Of a stretch of 64,000 bases of DNA, positions 1 through 10,068 are shown one piece after another. Within the stretch, counting starts at the first letter, position 1, and each line of letters starts with the position of its first letter. The stretch comes from Phytopseudomonas flavescens (GTDB lineage Bacteria; Pseudomonadota; Gammaproteobacteria; Pseudomonadales; Pseudomonadaceae). The notes below the pieces were generated by a model. The model was not told the origin of the DNA and did not search any database. It worked only from the letters and a program-made list of their open reading frames with translations. The translations under genes and the position numbers were made by a program. The stretch lies in the NCBI RefSeq assembly GCF_900100535.1, contig NZ_FNDG01000009.1:1-64000 (forward strand), given 5' to 3'.

Positions 1-91
1 ACAACTGGCACCGACCTCACGCCAGCCTAGGCTACCTACCACCCATCAGTCGCGCGCCACTTCCACTGAACAACGTACTGGGTTTACACAT

Positions 92-1192
92 CTAGACGTT
101 GAAGCGGAAGTGCATCACGTCGCCGTCCTTGACGATGTATTCCTTGCCCTCCAGGCGCCATTTGCCCGCTTCCTTGGCGCCGGCCTCGCCCTTGAACTGG
201 ATGAAGTCGTCATAGGCGACGACTTCGGCGCGGATGAAGCCTTTCTCGAAATCGGTATGGATCGCGGCAGCGGACTGCGGCGCGGTGGCTCCGACCTTGA
301 CGGTCCAGGCACGCACTTCCTTAACGCCGGCAGTGAAGTAGGTCTGCAGGTTGAGGAGCGAGTAACCGGCGCGGATCACGCGGTTCAGGCCGGGTTCGGT
401 CATGCCCATGGTCTCGAGGAACATCTGCATTTCCTCAAGATCGTCCAGCTCGGCGATTTCCGCCTCGATCTTGTTGCACACCGGCACCACGATGGCGCCT
501 TCGGCGTCGGCGATGGCCTGTACCACGTCGAGCAGCGGGTTGTCCTCGAAGCCGTCTTCGGCGACGTTGGCGATGTACATCACCGGCTTGGTGGTCAGCA
601 GGTGGAAGGTCTTGGCCAGGCGTTTCTCGTCATCACCCAGGCTTTTCAGCAGGCTGCGGGCCGGCTTGGCCTCGATGAAGTGGGGGATGAGTTTTTCCAG
701 CAGCGCTTTCTGCGCCACGGCTTCCTTGTCGCCGCCCTTGGCAGTGCGGGTGACGCGCTGCAGTTGCTTCTCGCAGCTGTCGAGGTCGGCCATGATCAGT
801 TCGAGGTCGATGATCTCGATGTCGCGTTTGGGGTCGACGCTGTTGGCGACGTGGATGACGTTGTCGTCCTCGAAGCAACGCACCACGTGGGCGATGGCGT
901 CGGTCTCGCGGATGTTGGCGAGGAACTTGTTGCCCAGGCCTTCACCCTTGGACGCCCCCGCGACCAGGCCGGCGATGTCGACGAACTCCATGGTGGTAGG
1001 CAGCACGCGTTCGGGCTTGACGATTTCCGCCAGCGCCTCGAGGCGTGGGTCGGGCATCGGTACGATGCCGCTGTTCGGCTCGATGGTGCAGAACGGGAAG
1101 TTCTCGGCCGCGATGCCGGATTTGGTGAGGGCATTGAACAGGGTGGACTTGCCGACGTTGGGTAGGCCGACGATGCCGCAGTTGAATCCCAT
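92..1192 (-). CDS. ychF: Redox-regulated OBG-type ATPase YchF
   Basis: This is the universal Obg-family P-loop protein YchF, which prefers ATP to GTP, associates with ribosomes and dampens the oxidative stress response. The P-loop [15 protein letters not shown] sits at residues 9-23, followed by a switch-[18 protein letters not shown] stretch and an NKIE base-recognition segment. The C-terminal TGS domain ends in [12 protein letters not shown], the usual family terminus. At 366 residues it has the typical length. It begins with ATG at the conserved [11 protein letters not shown]. It lies 35 bp downstream of pth on the same strand, so co-transcription is likely; the ychF-pth pair is common in Proteobacteria. 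Confidence 0.97.
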   Translation of the reverse strand: MGFNCGIVGLPNVGKSTLFNALTKSGIAAENFPFCTIEPNSGIVPMPDPRLEALAEIVKPERVLPTTMEFVDIAGLVAGASKGEGLGNKFLANIRETDAIAHVVRCFEDDNVIHVANSVDPKRDIEIIDLELIMADLDSCEKQLQRVTRTAKGGDKEAVAQKALLEKLIPHFIEAKPARSLLKSLGDDEKRLAKTFHLLTTKPVMYIANVAEDGFEDNPLLDVVQAIADAEGAIVVPVCNKIEAEIAELDDLEEMQMFLETMGMTEPGLNRVIRAGYSLLNLQTYFTAGVKEVRAWTVKVGATAPQSAAAIHTDFEKGFIRAEVVAYDDFIQFKGEAGAKEAGKWRLEGKEYIVKDGDVMHFRFNV

Positions 1193-1227
1193 GGTGTGTC
1201 CCTCGCGCCAACGGCGTTAGATAGAGG

Positions 1228-1818
1228 TTAAAGAGTGGCTTTCTGGCTGTGCAGCTTGCGCATCGCTACCGTCCAGTCACCGGCGAGCATTTCCGGGAGG
1301 ACGTCGAGGGCGAAGCCGATGCTGGTATCCAGCAGTTCCTGCTCGCCACGCGGTGCGCGGCCCAGCACGAAGTTGGAAACCAGGCTGGCGTGCCCGGGGT
1401 GGCCGATGCCAAGCCGCAGGCGGTGGAAATTATTCTGGTTGCCGAGCTGCGCGATGATGTCACGCAGCCCGTTGTGCCCGCCGTGCCCGCCACCCTGTTT
1501 GAGTTTGGCGACGCCGGGGGGCATGTCGAGTTCGTCGTGGGCCACCAGGATTTCTTCGGGATTGATTTTGAAGAAATTCGCCAACGCCGCCACGGACTGG
1601 CCGCTGCGGTTCATGAAGGTGGTGGGGATGAGCAGGCGAACGTCGTGACCCTGATGGGCGAATTTGCCCACCAGGCCGAAATACTTGCGATCGACACTGA
1701 GGCTCACGCGCAGGCGCTCTGCCAGGTGTTCGACGAAAAGGGCCCCTGCATTATGCCGGGTCTGGTCGTATTCCGGGCCCGGGTTACCCAGGCCAACGAT
1801 CAGTTGTACGGCAGTCAT
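1228..1818 (-). CDS. pth: Peptidyl-tRNA hydrolase
   Basis: Pth cleaves the ester bond between peptide and tRNA in prematurely released peptidyl-tRNAs and recycles tRNA in the cytoplasm. The N-terminus [18 protein letters not shown] carries the family Asn and catalytic His. The MNRSGQSV and HDELDMPPG motifs and the glycine-rich [10 protein letters not shown] follow in the right order. I chose the internal ATG giving [14 protein letters not shown] (196 residues) over a start 17 codons upstream, because family members begin here and the upstream codons look like leader. It sits between rplY (51 bp upstream) and ychF, the standard translation-related cluster of Pseudomonas. Confidence 0.97.
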   Translation of the reverse strand: MTAVQLIVGLGNPGPEYDQTRHNAGALFVEHLAERLRVSLSVDRKYFGLVGKFAHQGHDVRLLIPTTFMNRSGQSVAALANFFKINPEEILVAHDELDMPPGVAKLKQGGGHGGHNGLRDIIAQLGNQNNFHRLRLGIGHPGHASLVSNFVLGRAPRGEQELLDTSIGFALDVLPEMLAGDWTVAMRKLHSQKATL

Positions 1819-1869
1819 GCAGGAGCCCTTTCTTGAAGCGCAGCCACAGCGCAGCTGTGGACTCGCCAA

Positions 1870-2499
1870 TTACTCGGCGGTGCTTTCGCCTTCGCCTTCA
1901 CCTTCGCTGTCTTCTACACGAACGCGCGGCAGGTGGATGCTGGCAACCGGCAGATCGCTGCCGTGGGCCAGGGCAACCAGCTCAACGCCTTTCGGCAGCT
2001 TGATGTCCGACAGGTGAACGGTCTGATCCACTTCGACCTTGGCGATGTCGACTTCGAGGAATTCCGGCAGGTCTTTCGGCAGGCAGGAAACTTCGACTTC
2101 GTTCAGGGCGTGCAGGACTTCACCGCCGCCTTGCTTGACGCCAACCGAGGTGGCTTCGTTGATGAAGTGCAGCGGTACGTGCGCGGTCAGTTTCTGGCCA
2201 GCGATCACGCGGATGAAGTCGGCGTGCAGAACGAAGCCTTTGGACGGGTGACGTTGCAGGGCTTTGATCAGGACGTTTTCTTTCTTGCCATCGACGGTCA
2301 GGTTCAGCACGTGGCTGAATGCCGCTTCGTTTTCCAGCAGCTTGGCGAAATCCTTGGCAACCAGGCTGATGGACAGAGGGGCTTTCTCGCCACCGTAAAC
2401 CACGGCAGGCACCAGGGCGGCGTTACGACGCAGGCGGCGGCTCGCACCTTTCCCCAGGTCGGAACGCGCTTCGGCATTCAGGGTAAATTCAGCAGTCAT
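1870..2499 (-). CDS. rplY: 50S ribosomal protein L25 (CTC/TL5 type)
   Basis: This is a 5S rRNA-binding ribosomal protein of the long CTC/TL5 class. The N-terminal L25 domain begins [21 protein letters not shown], and a second beta domain follows from about residue 100 ([18 protein letters not shown]). The acidic tail is rich in Glu and Gly. At 209 residues it is about twice the length of E. coli L25 and matches Pseudomonas and Thermus-type proteins. It is downstream of prs on the same strand, separated by 113 bp that contain two stable hairpins. Confidence 0.96.
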   Translation of the reverse strand: MTAEFTLNAEARSDLGKGASRRLRRNAALVPAVVYGGEKAPLSISLVAKDFAKLLENEAAFSHVLNLTVDGKKENVLIKALQRHPSKGFVLHADFIRVIAGQKLTAHVPLHFINEATSVGVKQGGGEVLHALNEVEVSCLPKDLPEFLEVDIAKVEVDQTVHLSDIKLPKGVELVALAHGSDLPVASIHLPRVRVEDSEGEGEGESTAE

Positions 2500-2520
2500 T
2501 TCACTTCTCCAGAATAACCA

Positions 2521-2587
2521 AACCGCCCGTTACGCTTGCGACCAGCGACGGGGCGGTTCAGTGGTATGCCTGGCCAAATGGCCAGGC
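2521..2587 (-). terminator. Paired hairpins between prs and rplY
   Basis: Two inverted repeats lie between the prs stop and the rplY start. One has 8-bp arms AACCGCCC/GGGCGGTT around a 22-base loop. The other is a perfect 8-bp stem GCCTGGCC with an AAAT loop at 2568-2587. The U-run next to the second stem reads on the plus strand (GTCTTTTT), so on the gene strand it is not a canonical terminator. It may act as a partial terminator, attenuator or processing site between the two genes. The function is inferred only from the structures. Confidence 0.4.
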
Positions 2588-2612
2588 GTCTTTTTACCAG
2601 CGGTATTCCGGG

Positions 2613-3554
2613 TTAGCGGAACATCGCGCTGATAGATTCTTCATTGCTGATGCGGCGTACCGCCTCAGCGACAACCGGCGCGATGTCCAGTTGGCGAATG
2701 CGCGAACAGGATTGCGCGGCAGCGGACAGCGGGATGGTGTTGGTCACCACCAGTTCGTCCAGTACCGAGTTCTCGATGTTCTCGATGGCACGGCCCGACA
2801 GCACCGGGTGAGTCGCATAGGCGAATACCTTGGCGGCGCCGTGTTCCTTAAGAGCCTTGGCCGCGTGGCACAGGGTGCCGGCGGTGTCGACCATGTCGTC
2901 GACCAGGATGCAGGTGCGGCCTTCCACGTCACCGATGATGTGCATCACTTCGGAGTGGTTGGCTTTCTCACGACGCTTGTCGATGATCGCCAGATCCACA
3001 CCCAGGGACTTGGCCACGGCACGCGCACGTACCACGCCGCCGATATCCGGGGAGACGATCATCAGGTTGTCGAAACGCTGGTCTTCGATATCGTCCACCA
3101 GTACTGGCGAGCCGTAGATGTTATCGACCGGGATATCGAAGAAGCCTTGAATCTGATCCGCGTGCAGGTCGACGGTGAGGACACGGTCGATGCCGACTAC
3201 GGTCAACATGTCGGCCACCACTTTGGCGCTGATTGCCACACGGGCGGAACGCGGACGGCGATCCTGGCGGGCATAGCCGAAGTAGGGGATGACAGCGGTG
3301 ATTCGAGTGGCTGAGGAGCGGCGGAAGGCATCGGCCATCACCACCAGTTCCATCAGGTTGTCATTGGTTGGCGCGCACGTCGGCTGAATCAGGAAGACGT
3401 CCTTACCGCGGACGTTTTCGTTGATTTCGATCATGATTTCGCCGTCGGAGAACTTTCCGACAGAGGCATCGCCGAGGGGGATGTGCAACTGACGAACGAT
3501 ACGTCGCGCCAGATCGGGGTTGGCATTCCCCGTAAAGACCATCATCTTGGACAC
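2613..3554 (-). CDS. prs: Ribose-phosphate pyrophosphokinase (PRPP synthetase)
   Basis: Prs transfers pyrophosphate from ATP to ribose 5-phosphate, making PRPP for nucleotide, histidine, tryptophan and NAD synthesis. Visible motifs are KFSDGEI, the ATP-loop [22 protein letters not shown], the KRREKAN flexible loop and the PRPP-binding [10 protein letters not shown]. The reading frame is open well upstream through the first tRNA-Gln gene, but that part is not protein. The GTG at 3554 gives the family N-terminus [14 protein letters not shown] and exactly 313 residues. It lies between rplY and the tRNA-Gln pair, as in other Pseudomonas. Confidence 0.97.
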   Translation of the reverse strand: MSKMMVFTGNANPDLARRIVRQLHIPLGDASVGKFSDGEIMIEINENVRGKDVFLIQPTCAPTNDNLMELVVMADAFRRSSATRITAVIPYFGYARQDRRPRSARVAISAKVVADMLTVVGIDRVLTVDLHADQIQGFFDIPVDNIYGSPVLVDDIEDQRFDNLMIVSPDIGGVVRARAVAKSLGVDLAIIDKRREKANHSEVMHIIGDVEGRTCILVDDMVDTAGTLCHAAKALKEHGAAKVFAYATHPVLSGRAIENIENSVLDELVVTNTIPLSAAAQSCSRIRQLDIAPVVAEAVRRISNEESISAMFR

Positions 3555-3598
3555 GCGCAGTACCTGTCGGCTGAGGGTAACCTGGATGAGTATAAAAA

Positions 3599-3673
3599 TG
3601 GCAGGGGCGGCTGGATTCGAACCAACGCATGCCAGGATCAAAACCTGGTGCCTTACCGCTTGGCGACGCCCCT
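3599..3673 (-). tRNA. tRNA-Gln (UUG), copy 2 of a tandem pair
   Basis: This 75-nt tRNA is read on the minus strand. The acceptor stem AGGGGCG pairs with CGCCCCT, followed by the discriminator G and an encoded CCA. The anticodon arm is CCAGG-TTTTGAT-CCTGG with anticodon TTG, and the T-loop contains GGTTCGAATCC. The sequence is identical to the copy about 60 bp upstream. It is the gene-strand distal copy and lies 44 bp before the prs GTG start. Confidence 0.97.
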
Positions 3674-3732
3674 GTATCGTGTGTGACGCAATGCTGCTCG
3701 ATTCGGTGTTACGAGCCACCCTTGGGTGGTTA

Positions 3733-3807
3733 TGGCAGGGGCGGCTGGATTCGAACCAACGCATGCCAGGATCAAAACCTGGTGCCTTACCGCTTGGCGA
3801 CGCCCCT
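3733..3807 (-). tRNA. tRNA-Gln (UUG), copy 1 of a tandem pair
   Basis: Same fold and sequence as the neighbouring copy: 7-bp acceptor stem, TTG anticodon, GGTTCGAATCC T-loop and encoded CCA. The two genes are separated by 59 bp and face the same way, so they probably come from one precursor transcript. No base differs between them over 75 nt. Confidence 0.97.
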
Positions 3808-3832
3808 GTAACGTATAACCGATGCTACGCAT

Positions 3833-4708
3833 TCACTTCCCGGCCAGTTCCTGCAGCTTGCGGTGCAATATCGAGACATTGGCACCTTGCGCAACAAAAC
3901 GTGGCAGTGTGGCTGGAAGTTGGCGGGCGACTTTATCAGCATCGTCCTTGTTTGGGAAGCTCCCAAACACACAAGCTCCAGTGCCGGTCAATCTTGTCGG
4001 AACGAATTTGTTCAGCAAGATCAGTGCGTTACGAACAGCTGGGTAACGCCTCTCGACGACCGGCAGGCAATCATTACGACCGCCCCCCTCAAGAAGGCTG
4101 CGAACTTTAATGGGCGGCGTATCGCGTGTCAACTCAGGGTCGGAGAAAACTTCTGCTGTACTGACAAGCACTTGCGGCACGGCAACGAGAAACCAGGGTT
4201 CCGGCAGCTGCACTGGCGTGAGTTTCTCGCCCACGCCTTCGGCGAAGGCCGCACGGCCGCGCACGAATACCGGTACGTCGGCGCCCAGGCTCAGGGCCAG
4301 GGCGGCCAGGCGATCTTCGCTCCAGCCCAGCTTCCAGAGGTGGGCGAGACCCAGCAGGGTGGTGGCGGCATCCGAACTGCCGCCACCGATGCCGCCGCCC
4401 ATGGGCAGCCGTTTGTCCAGCCAGATATCCGCTCCCAGGCGCGTGCCGCTCTGTTCCTGCAACTGCCGCGCAGCCCGTACGATCAGGTTGCCGTCGTGGG
4501 GCACGCCTGCAATCTCGGTGTGCAGGCGAATAACGCCATCGTCGCGCAGGCTGAAGCCGAGCTGGTCACCGTGGTCGAGGAACTGGAACAGGGTCTGCAG
4601 CTCGTGATAACCGTCTTCACGGCGGCCGAGAATGTGCAGCATCAGGTTGAGCTTGGCCGGCGCCGGCAGGATCAGCTCGGCGTGTGCAGGAATGGCGTGG
4701 GTCGTCAT
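3833..4708 (-). CDS. ispE: 4-diphosphocytidyl-2-C-methyl-D-erythritol kinase
   Basis: IspE phosphorylates the 2-hydroxyl of CDP-methylerythritol in the MEP isoprenoid pathway. It is a GHMP kinase: the substrate segment [22 protein letters not shown] is at residues 14-35. The glycine-rich ATP loop [19 protein letters not shown] is near residue 95, and the C-terminal [10 protein letters not shown] motif 3 is present. The length of 291 residues is normal. It is downstream of lolB and upstream of the tRNA-Gln pair. The ispE-lolB arrangement with prs is the common gammaproteobacterial order. Confidence 0.96.
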   Translation of the reverse strand: MTTHAIPAHAELILPAPAKLNLMLHILGRREDGYHELQTLFQFLDHGDQLGFSLRDDGVIRLHTEIAGVPHDGNLIVRAARQLQEQSGTRLGADIWLDKRLPMGGGIGGGSSDAATTLLGLAHLWKLGWSEDRLAALALSLGADVPVFVRGRAAFAEGVGEKLTPVQLPEPWFLVAVPQVLVSTAEVFSDPELTRDTPPIKVRSLLEGGGRNDCLPVVERRYPAVRNALILLNKFVPTRLTGTGACVFGSFPNKDDADKVARQLPATLPRFVAQGANVSILHRKLQELAGK

Positions 4709-4750
4709 TGGGCAATGGCTGGCGAGAGGGGGATGAGAGATTAGCGCAAG

Positions 4751-4830
4751 CTACGGTTGCGGCCAAATACCGCACCCAACCGTAGGAGCCGGCTTCATCG
4801 CGCGATACGGGAATGCATCGCGCGCTGATG
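4751..4830. repeat. REP-like palindromic sequence between lolB and ispE
   Basis: The 133-bp gap contains an inverted repeat with 9-bp arms CTACGGTTG/CAACCGTAG. It runs into a Pseudomonas-type REP head CGTAGGAGCCGGCTTCATCG. This is followed by a palindrome built on ATCGCGCG. The similar AGGAGCCGGCTTG...GGCGAT motif occurs again between prfA and prmC. REP elements of this kind are scattered in intergenic regions and can stabilise or attenuate transcripts; the role here is not known. Confidence 0.6.
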
Positions 4831-4841
4831 GATGGGAAGGG

Positions 4842-5462
4842 TTACCGGCCGAGTTGACGCGGTTGCCAGTCCTTGATCACCAGGGTGACCTGGATGTCGT
4901 GACCTTCCAGACGCAGGCGCTCGGGCAGCCAGTAGCCGTTCTGCTCGGCATAGCGCGTGTAGCTCACTTCCCAGCCATCCTGGCTGAGCTGCGCCAGGCG
5001 GCTGTCACTGTCCAGGGTCAGGCGGCTCTTGCTGTCCGGGGCGGGCAAGCCACGGATCCACCAGAGCAGGTGGGAGACCGGCAGGTTCAGGCCGAGTTGC
5101 TGCTGCAGCAGTTCTTCCGGCGATCCTGCCTGGTAACGGCCCTGGTTGGCGACTTCCAGTTGGACGTCACCCGGCCGCCCGGTGAGGCGTGCCGCGCCGC
5201 GTCCGAGCGGGCCGGAAAGGCGAATGTCGGCGTAGTCCTGGCGCTGCAGCCAGAACAATGTGCCGCTGCCCGAGTCGCGTGGTGCACGGATGCCGACCTT
5301 GCCGTTGATCTGCCAGCCGTCCAGGGTGCCGATCTGCTGCTTGTGCGCCTGCCAGCGCGCCGGGTCGCCCTGACCCTGTTCCACGGCTTCGCGGGTGGAC
5401 AGGCCGGAGCAGCCGGCGAGCAGGGTGACCAGGGCGAGTGCGAGTAGGGGGCGGAACTGCAT
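4842..5462 (-). CDS. lolB: Outer-membrane lipoprotein receptor LolB
   Basis: LolB accepts lipoproteins from periplasmic LolA and inserts them into the inner leaflet of the outer membrane. The signal peptide [18 protein letters not shown] ends in an LAGC lipobox. The body has the family features [36 protein letters not shown] and the WWIRGLP loop. I placed the start at the ATG before the lipoprotein signal (206 residues) rather than 40 codons upstream. The start ATG shares one base with the TGA of the TPR lipoprotein gene (TGATG), so translation is probably coupled. Confidence 0.95.
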   Translation of the reverse strand: MQFRPLLALALVTLLAGCSGLSTREAVEQGQGDPARWQAHKQQIGTLDGWQINGKVGIRAPRDSGSGTLFWLQRQDYADIRLSGPLGRGAARLTGRPGDVQLEVANQGRYQAGSPEELLQQQLGLNLPVSHLLWWIRGLPAPDSKSRLTLDSDSRLAQLSQDGWEVSYTRYAEQNGYWLPERLRLEGHDIQVTLVIKDWQPRQLGR

Positions 5463-7192
5463 CAAGGCCTCTCTGATCCGGTCAGGCGCAGCACGGTGCT
5501 GCGCAGGATTTCGCTGTCGGGCTGTTCCTTCAGTGCATCGCGCCAGATTTGCCTGGCCTCGCGCTGCTTGTTTCGAGCCCACAGCGCTTCGCCAAGGTGG
5601 GCGGCGACTTCGTGATCCGGGAAGCGCTCGAACGCCTGGCGCAGCAGTTTTTCCGCTTCGGCCAGGTTGCCCAGGCGGAAGTTGGCCCAGCCCAGGCTGT
5701 CGAGGATCGCCGGGTCCTCGGGGTTGAGGTCGTGAGCCTGCTGGATCAGTTCCAGGCCTTCCTGATGGCGATCCGTGCGGTCGACCAGGGTGTAGCCGAG
5801 GGCGTTGAGCGCCATGGCGTTGTCCGGCTCGCGGTCGAGGATGGTGCGCAGGTCCTGCTCCAGCTGCTTCAGGTCGTTACGCGGCTCGGCGAGCATGGCG
5901 CGGGTGTACAGCAGGTTGATATCGCCGGGGTACTGCGCGAGCGCTTGCTGGATCAGCGCCCAGGCCTTGGCCGGCTGGTTCTGCTTGGACAACGATTCGG
6001 CTTCGATCAGGTACAGCTGCAGCGCGTAGTCCGGCTGGTTGTCACGGGCCTCGGCCAGGTGCCTGGAGGCTTCGACACCGCGGCCGTTGGCGACCAGCAG
6101 GTCGGTCATGCGCACGCGGGCCGGTAGGTAATCGTTGCCGCCACCGACCATGGAGTAGGCGAGCAGGGCCTCATCCACTTCGCCCAGTGCTTCATGGGCG
6201 CGCCCCAGGTTGTATTGGGCCGGGTCGACATGGGCGTCGCGCTCGACCAGTTCCTGCAGGTAGACGATGGCTTCGCGCCAGGCCTCCGCCTCCAGGCAGA
6301 CCAGCGCCAGGGAGAAGCGCAGGTCGTCATCTTCAGGAAATTGCTGCAGCAGCGCGGAGAATTCGCTGCGGGCTTCGTCCATGCGGCCCAGCTCGACCAA
6401 CTGGCGGGCGTAGGTCAGGCGCAGACGCTTGTCGCCGGGTGTCTGCTCCATGCCCTTCTCGAGCAGTGGCAAAGCCTCTTCGCCACGCCCGAGGCTCTGC
6501 AGCAGGCGTGCGCGCAACAACAGTGGCGCCGCCTGGTCATGCTTGGCGTCGCTGTTTTCGAGCAATTTCAGCGCTTCTTCGGGACGGTCGTCTTGCTGCA
6601 GGAGCAGGGCCTTGCCGAACAGCAACTGTCCGTCGTTGGGGTATTTACCCAGCAGGCGGTCGAAACTCTGCAGCAGGCCGGCGCGGGTGTCCGGATCGGT
6701 GTCCGCCGCCGACAGGGCGAGGAAGTCGAAATGGGTGTTGCCCTGGCGCTGCAGTACCCGCTCCATGTAGGCCATGGATTCGTCGTAGCGACCGGCGCGT
6801 GCCAACTGCACGGCAGCTGCGCGCTGAGCGTCCACGTTGGCGGGCGCATTCCTGGCCCATACCAAGGATGTGTCCAACGCTTCCTCATCGGCCCCCAGGT
6901 ATTCGGCGATCCGGAAGCCGCGCTCGGCAACACCGGGGTCCTGGGTCGAATTGGCCTGCTGCACGTAATTGCCCAAGGCGATATCGAAGCGGTTGCGCTG
7001 TCCTGCCAGCTCGGCGGTGAGCAGGGCCAGCAGGGTTTCCTGGCTGAACGAGCCGTACACCTGAGGCGCCTCGGCCGGTGCTTCGTTGCCCGCTTCTTCC
7101 ACGGGCACGTTGCCGTCCGGAGTGGACGGCGCAAAAGACTGGCAACCACCCAAGAAGGCAAGGGCGGTCAGCAACGCGATGGGTCTATTCAT
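5462..7192 (-). CDS. TPR-repeat lipoprotein
   Basis: This 576-residue envelope protein has a signal peptide ending in the lipobox FLGGC, with the Cys at about residue 17. An array of tetratricopeptide repeats covers most of the rest. Repeats are easily seen near the C-terminus ([60 protein letters not shown]). The final [14 protein letters not shown] is short and polar. It is a conserved Pseudomonas protein (PA4667 position, from memory) always upstream of lolB, with which it overlaps. It probably scaffolds an outer-membrane assembly. No enzymatic motif is visible. Confidence 0.85.
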   Translation of the reverse strand: MNRPIALLTALAFLGGCQSFAPSTPDGNVPVEEAGNEAPAEAPQVYGSFSQETLLALLTAELAGQRNRFDIALGNYVQQANSTQDPGVAERGFRIAEYLGADEEALDTSLVWARNAPANVDAQRAAAVQLARAGRYDESMAYMERVLQRQGNTHFDFLALSAADTDPDTRAGLLQSFDRLLGKYPNDGQLLFGKALLLQQDDRPEEALKLLENSDAKHDQAAPLLLRARLLQSLGRGEEALPLLEKGMEQTPGDKRLRLTYARQLVELGRMDEARSEFSALLQQFPEDDDLRFSLALVCLEAEAWREAIVYLQELVERDAHVDPAQYNLGRAHEALGEVDEALLAYSMVGGGNDYLPARVRMTDLLVANGRGVEASRHLAEARDNQPDYALQLYLIEAESLSKQNQPAKAWALIQQALAQYPGDINLLYTRAMLAEPRNDLKQLEQDLRTILDREPDNAMALNALGYTLVDRTDRHQEGLELIQQAHDLNPEDPAILDSLGWANFRLGNLAEAEKLLRQAFERFPDHEVAAHLGEALWARNKQREARQIWRDALKEQPDSEILRSTVLRLTGSERP

Positions 7193-7557
7193 AGAGAAAA
7201 TGCGACTAACCTGCGGTTTTGGCCATCATGACACAAGCCATCGGGCAAGCCCATGGGCAGGCCGTGTGTCCTGGCGATGTGACCTTGGACTGTGGAACCC
7301 TGGCAGTGTTGCATCGGATGCTCGGTGCCCCAGCACGGCCGGGCATTGCCGTTGCAACCGCGACCATAGCGGGTGGGGAAGGGCGGATCATCGGCGGCTG
7401 TGTGGCGGTCGGGTGACGCCATGTGGACAAGGTGGCTGAGTAATTATCATTGCCTGCGATCAAGCCTCGCTATCGTGTCCATGCGGTGGGCAGTGGTTGT
7501 CCTGCCTCGAGCGAAGTAGGACAATTGCCGGCTTCCGCCACCTTGTCAGCGACGTGC
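7193..7557. promoter_or_regulatory. Divergent promoter region lolB operon / hemA
   Basis: The 365-bp space separates the divergent TPR-lipoprotein gene and hemA and has no convincing gene. For hemA, a TGGACA at 7424-7429 and a TATCAT at 7445-7450 resemble -35 and -10 boxes, but the 15-bp spacer is short. A small inverted repeat GTCCT/AGGAC flanks 7499-7525. No clear Shine-Dalgarno precedes the hemA ATG. No tRNA, riboswitch or repeat element was recognised. Confidence 0.35.
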
Positions 7558-8835
7558 ATGGCCTTTATCGCCCTCGGTATCAACCACAAGACCGCTTCGG
7601 TGGATGTCCGCGAGCGCGTGGCTTTTACCCCGGAGCAACTGGTGGAGGCATTGCAACTGCTGTGCCGGCACACGCCAAGTCGAGAGGCGGCGATCCTGTC
7701 GACCTGCAACCGCAGCGAGCTGTACCTGGAGCAGGACGGCCCAGGTGTCGATGCGGTGCTTGGCTGGTTGGCCGATTATCACCATTTGAGCGTCGAAGAG
7801 CTGCGCGCCTGCGCTTATGTCCACGAAGACGATGCGGCAGTTCGTCACATGATGCGCGTGGCGTCCGGCCTCGATTCCATGGTGTTGGGCGAGCCGCAGA
7901 TTCTCGGCCAGATGAAGTCCGCCTTCGCCGTCGCCCGAGAGGCCGGGACCCTGGGGCCGCTGCTCGGGCGCCTGTTCCAGGCCACGTTCAGCACTGCCAA
8001 GCAGGTGCGCACCGATACCGCCATCGGTGAGAACCCGGTGTCGGTGGCGTTCGCCGCCGTGAGCCTGGCCAAGCAGATCTTCGCCGACCTGCATCGCAGC
8101 CAGGCGCTGCTGATCGGCGCGGGGGAGACCATCAGCCTGGTCGCCCGTCACCTTCATGATCAAGGGATCAAGCGAATCGTCGTGGCCAATCGTACTCTCG
8201 AACGTGCCAGCAGCCTGGCCGAGCAGTTCGGCGCACACGCCGTGCTGCTTTCCGATATTCCCCAGGAGTTGGCGCACAGCGATATCGTCATCAGTTCCAC
8301 GGCCAGCCAGTTGCCGATTCTTGGCAAGGGGGCGGTCGAAAGTGCCCTGAAGCAGCGCAAGCACAAGCCGATCTTCATGGTCGACATCGCGGTGCCGCGG
8401 GACATCGAACCCCAGGTCGGTGAGCTGGACGATGTCTACCTGTACACCGTCGACGATCTGCACGAAGTCATCGAAGAGAACCTCAAGAGTCGCCAGGGCG
8501 CTGCCCAGGCCGCCGAGGAACTGGTCGCCGTCGGCGCCGACGATTTCATGTTGCGCCTGCGCGAACTGGCCGCGGTGGATGTGCTGCGCGCCTACCGGCA
8601 GCAGGCCGAGCGCCTGCGTGACGATGAACTGGCCCGTGCCCAGCGCATGCTCGCCAATGGTGCCGCCGCCGAGGAAGTGCTGGCGCAATTGGCCCGGGGG
8701 CTGACCAACAAACTGCTGCACGCGCCCAGCGTGCAACTGAAAAAATTCTCCGCCGATGGGCGCGCCGACGCCCTTGGCGTGGCCCAGGAACTCTTCGCCC
8801 TCGAAGACGGCGCGTCGTCCGGCTTGGTCAAATAA
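7558..8835 (+). CDS. hemA: Glutamyl-tRNA reductase
   Basis: HemA reduces glutamyl-tRNA(Glu) with NADPH to glutamate-1-semialdehyde, the first committed step of tetrapyrrole synthesis by the C5 pathway. The N-terminus is [20 protein letters not shown]. The catalytic Cys is in [11 protein letters not shown] (about residue 50), the conserved [13 protein letters not shown] follows, and the NADPH-binding IGAGETISL is at about 185. A helical dimerisation domain forms the C-terminus. The 425-residue start at ATG 7558 was preferred to one 36 codons upstream that is not family-like. It heads a plus-strand cluster with prfA 14 bp downstream. Confidence 0.97.
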   Translation: MAFIALGINHKTASVDVRERVAFTPEQLVEALQLLCRHTPSREAAILSTCNRSELYLEQDGPGVDAVLGWLADYHHLSVEELRACAYVHEDDAAVRHMMRVASGLDSMVLGEPQILGQMKSAFAVAREAGTLGPLLGRLFQATFSTAKQVRTDTAIGENPVSVAFAAVSLAKQIFADLHRSQALLIGAGETISLVARHLHDQGIKRIVVANRTLERASSLAEQFGAHAVLLSDIPQELAHSDIVISSTASQLPILGKGAVESALKQRKHKPIFMVDIAVPRDIEPQVGELDDVYLYTVDDLHEVIEENLKSRQGAAQAAEELVAVGADDFMLRLRELAAVDVLRAYRQQAERLRDDELARAQRMLANGAAAEEVLAQLARGLTNKLLHAPSVQLKKFSADGRADALGVAQELFALEDGASSGLVK

Positions 8836-8849
8836 ATAGAAGGCATGCA

Positions 8850-9932
8850 ATGAAAGCTTCGCTGATCAATAAACTCGACGTGTTGCAGGATCGTTTCGAA
8901 GAAGTCACGGCGCTGCTCGGCGATGCCGAAGTGATCGGCAACCAGAACCAGTTCCGCGCCTATTCCAGGGAATACGCCGAGATCGAACCGGTGATCGTAG
9001 CGTTCCGCGAGTTTCGCAGGGTGCAGGCCGACCTCGAGGGCGCCCAGGCGCTGCTCAAGGACAGCGATCCGGACATGCGTGAAATGGCCGAGGAGGAAGT
9101 CGATACCGCCAAGGCTCGCCTTCTCGAGCTGGAAGGCAGCCTGCAGCGCATGCTGCTGCCCAAGGATCCCAACGACGGCCGCAACGTGTTCCTCGAAGTG
9201 CGTGCCGGTACCGGTGGCGACGAGGCGGCGATCTTCTCCGGCGACCTGTTCCGCATGTACTCGCGCTACGCCGAGAAGCAGGGTTGGCGCATCGAGGTCC
9301 TGTCGGCCAACGAAGGCGAGCATGGCGGCTTCAAGGAAGTGATCGCCCGGGTCGAGGGCGACAATGTGTTCGCCAAGCTCAAGTTCGAATCCGGCGCGCA
9401 CCGTGTGCAGCGCGTCCCGGAAACCGAGTCCCAGGGCCGCATCCATACCTCGGCCTGCACCGTGGCGGTGCTGCCCGAGCCGGACGAGCAGATGGCCATC
9501 GAGATCAACCCGGCCGATCTGCGCATCGACACCTACCGCTCTTCGGGGGCCGGTGGTCAGCACGTCAACACTACCGATTCGGCGATCCGCATCACCCACA
9601 TTCCCACCGGTACCGTGGTCGAGTGCCAGGAAGAGCGTTCGCAGCACAAGAACCGCGCCAAGGCCATGGCCTGGCTGTCGGCCAAGCTCAAGGACCAGCA
9701 GGACGCCGCCGCCCACAAGGAAATTTCCGATACCCGCAAGCTGTTGGTCGGTTCCGGTGACCGATCCGAGCGCATCCGTACCTACAATTTCCCCCAGGGC
9801 CGAGTCACCGATCACCGCATCAACCTGACTCTGTATTCGCTGAACGACGTGATCGCCGGTGGCGTCGACGCGGTGATCGAACCGCTGCTCGCCGAATACC
9901 AGGCCGACCAGTTGGCCGCGCTGGGCGATTGA
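8850..9932 (+). CDS. prfA: Peptide chain release factor 1
   Basis: RF1 recognises UAA and UAG stop codons and triggers peptidyl-tRNA hydrolysis. The codon-reading PxT motif appears as [16 protein letters not shown]. The catalytic GGQ motif is in [18 protein letters not shown], whose Gln is methylated by PrmC. The coiled N-terminal domain 1 and the C-terminal [11 protein letters not shown] are typical, and the 360-residue length is standard. It lies between hemA and prmC, so the factor and its methyltransferase are neighbours. Confidence 0.98.
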   Translation: MKASLINKLDVLQDRFEEVTALLGDAEVIGNQNQFRAYSREYAEIEPVIVAFREFRRVQADLEGAQALLKDSDPDMREMAEEEVDTAKARLLELEGSLQRMLLPKDPNDGRNVFLEVRAGTGGDEAAIFSGDLFRMYSRYAEKQGWRIEVLSANEGEHGGFKEVIARVEGDNVFAKLKFESGAHRVQRVPETESQGRIHTSACTVAVLPEPDEQMAIEINPADLRIDTYRSSGAGGQHVNTTDSAIRITHIPTGTVVECQEERSQHKNRAKAMAWLSAKLKDQQDAAAHKEISDTRKLLVGSGDRSERIRTYNFPQGRVTDHRINLTLYSLNDVIAGGVDAVIEPLLAEYQADQLAALGD

Positions 9933-9990
9933 GCCCTGGCCGTGTTAAGGAAGGATGTCGTGGACGGTGCGTACGTGATCGATACATTTC

Positions 9991-10050
9991 CTGCAGGAGC
10001 CGGCTTGCCGGCGATCACCGTGCGAACGGTATCGCTGGCAAGCAAGCGTC
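9991..10050. repeat. REP-like palindrome between prfA and prmC
   Basis: The 136-bp gap contains CAGGAGCCGGCTTGCCGGCG and then ATCGCTGGCAAGCAAGC, which form an imperfect palindrome (CGGCTTGCCGGCGAT against ATCGCTGGCAAGC). The AGGAGCCGGCTTG head is the classic Pseudomonas REP motif and resembles the copy between lolB and ispE. Confidence 0.65.
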
Positions 10051-10068
10051 CAAGAACGGCGGTGTGTC

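Noticed and set aside
1..91. Sequence downstream of ychF
   Set aside because: Too short to support any feature; no hairpin or coding signal was clear.
3520..4110. Open frame through the two tRNA genes encoding a repeated [24 protein letters not shown] peptide
   Set aside because: It is an antisense translation of the tRNA-Gln genes, a well-known source of false proteins.
7219..7416. Small frame between the TPR lipoprotein gene and hemA
   Set aside because: No ribosome binding site, no recognisable domain and atypical composition; treated as promoter region.
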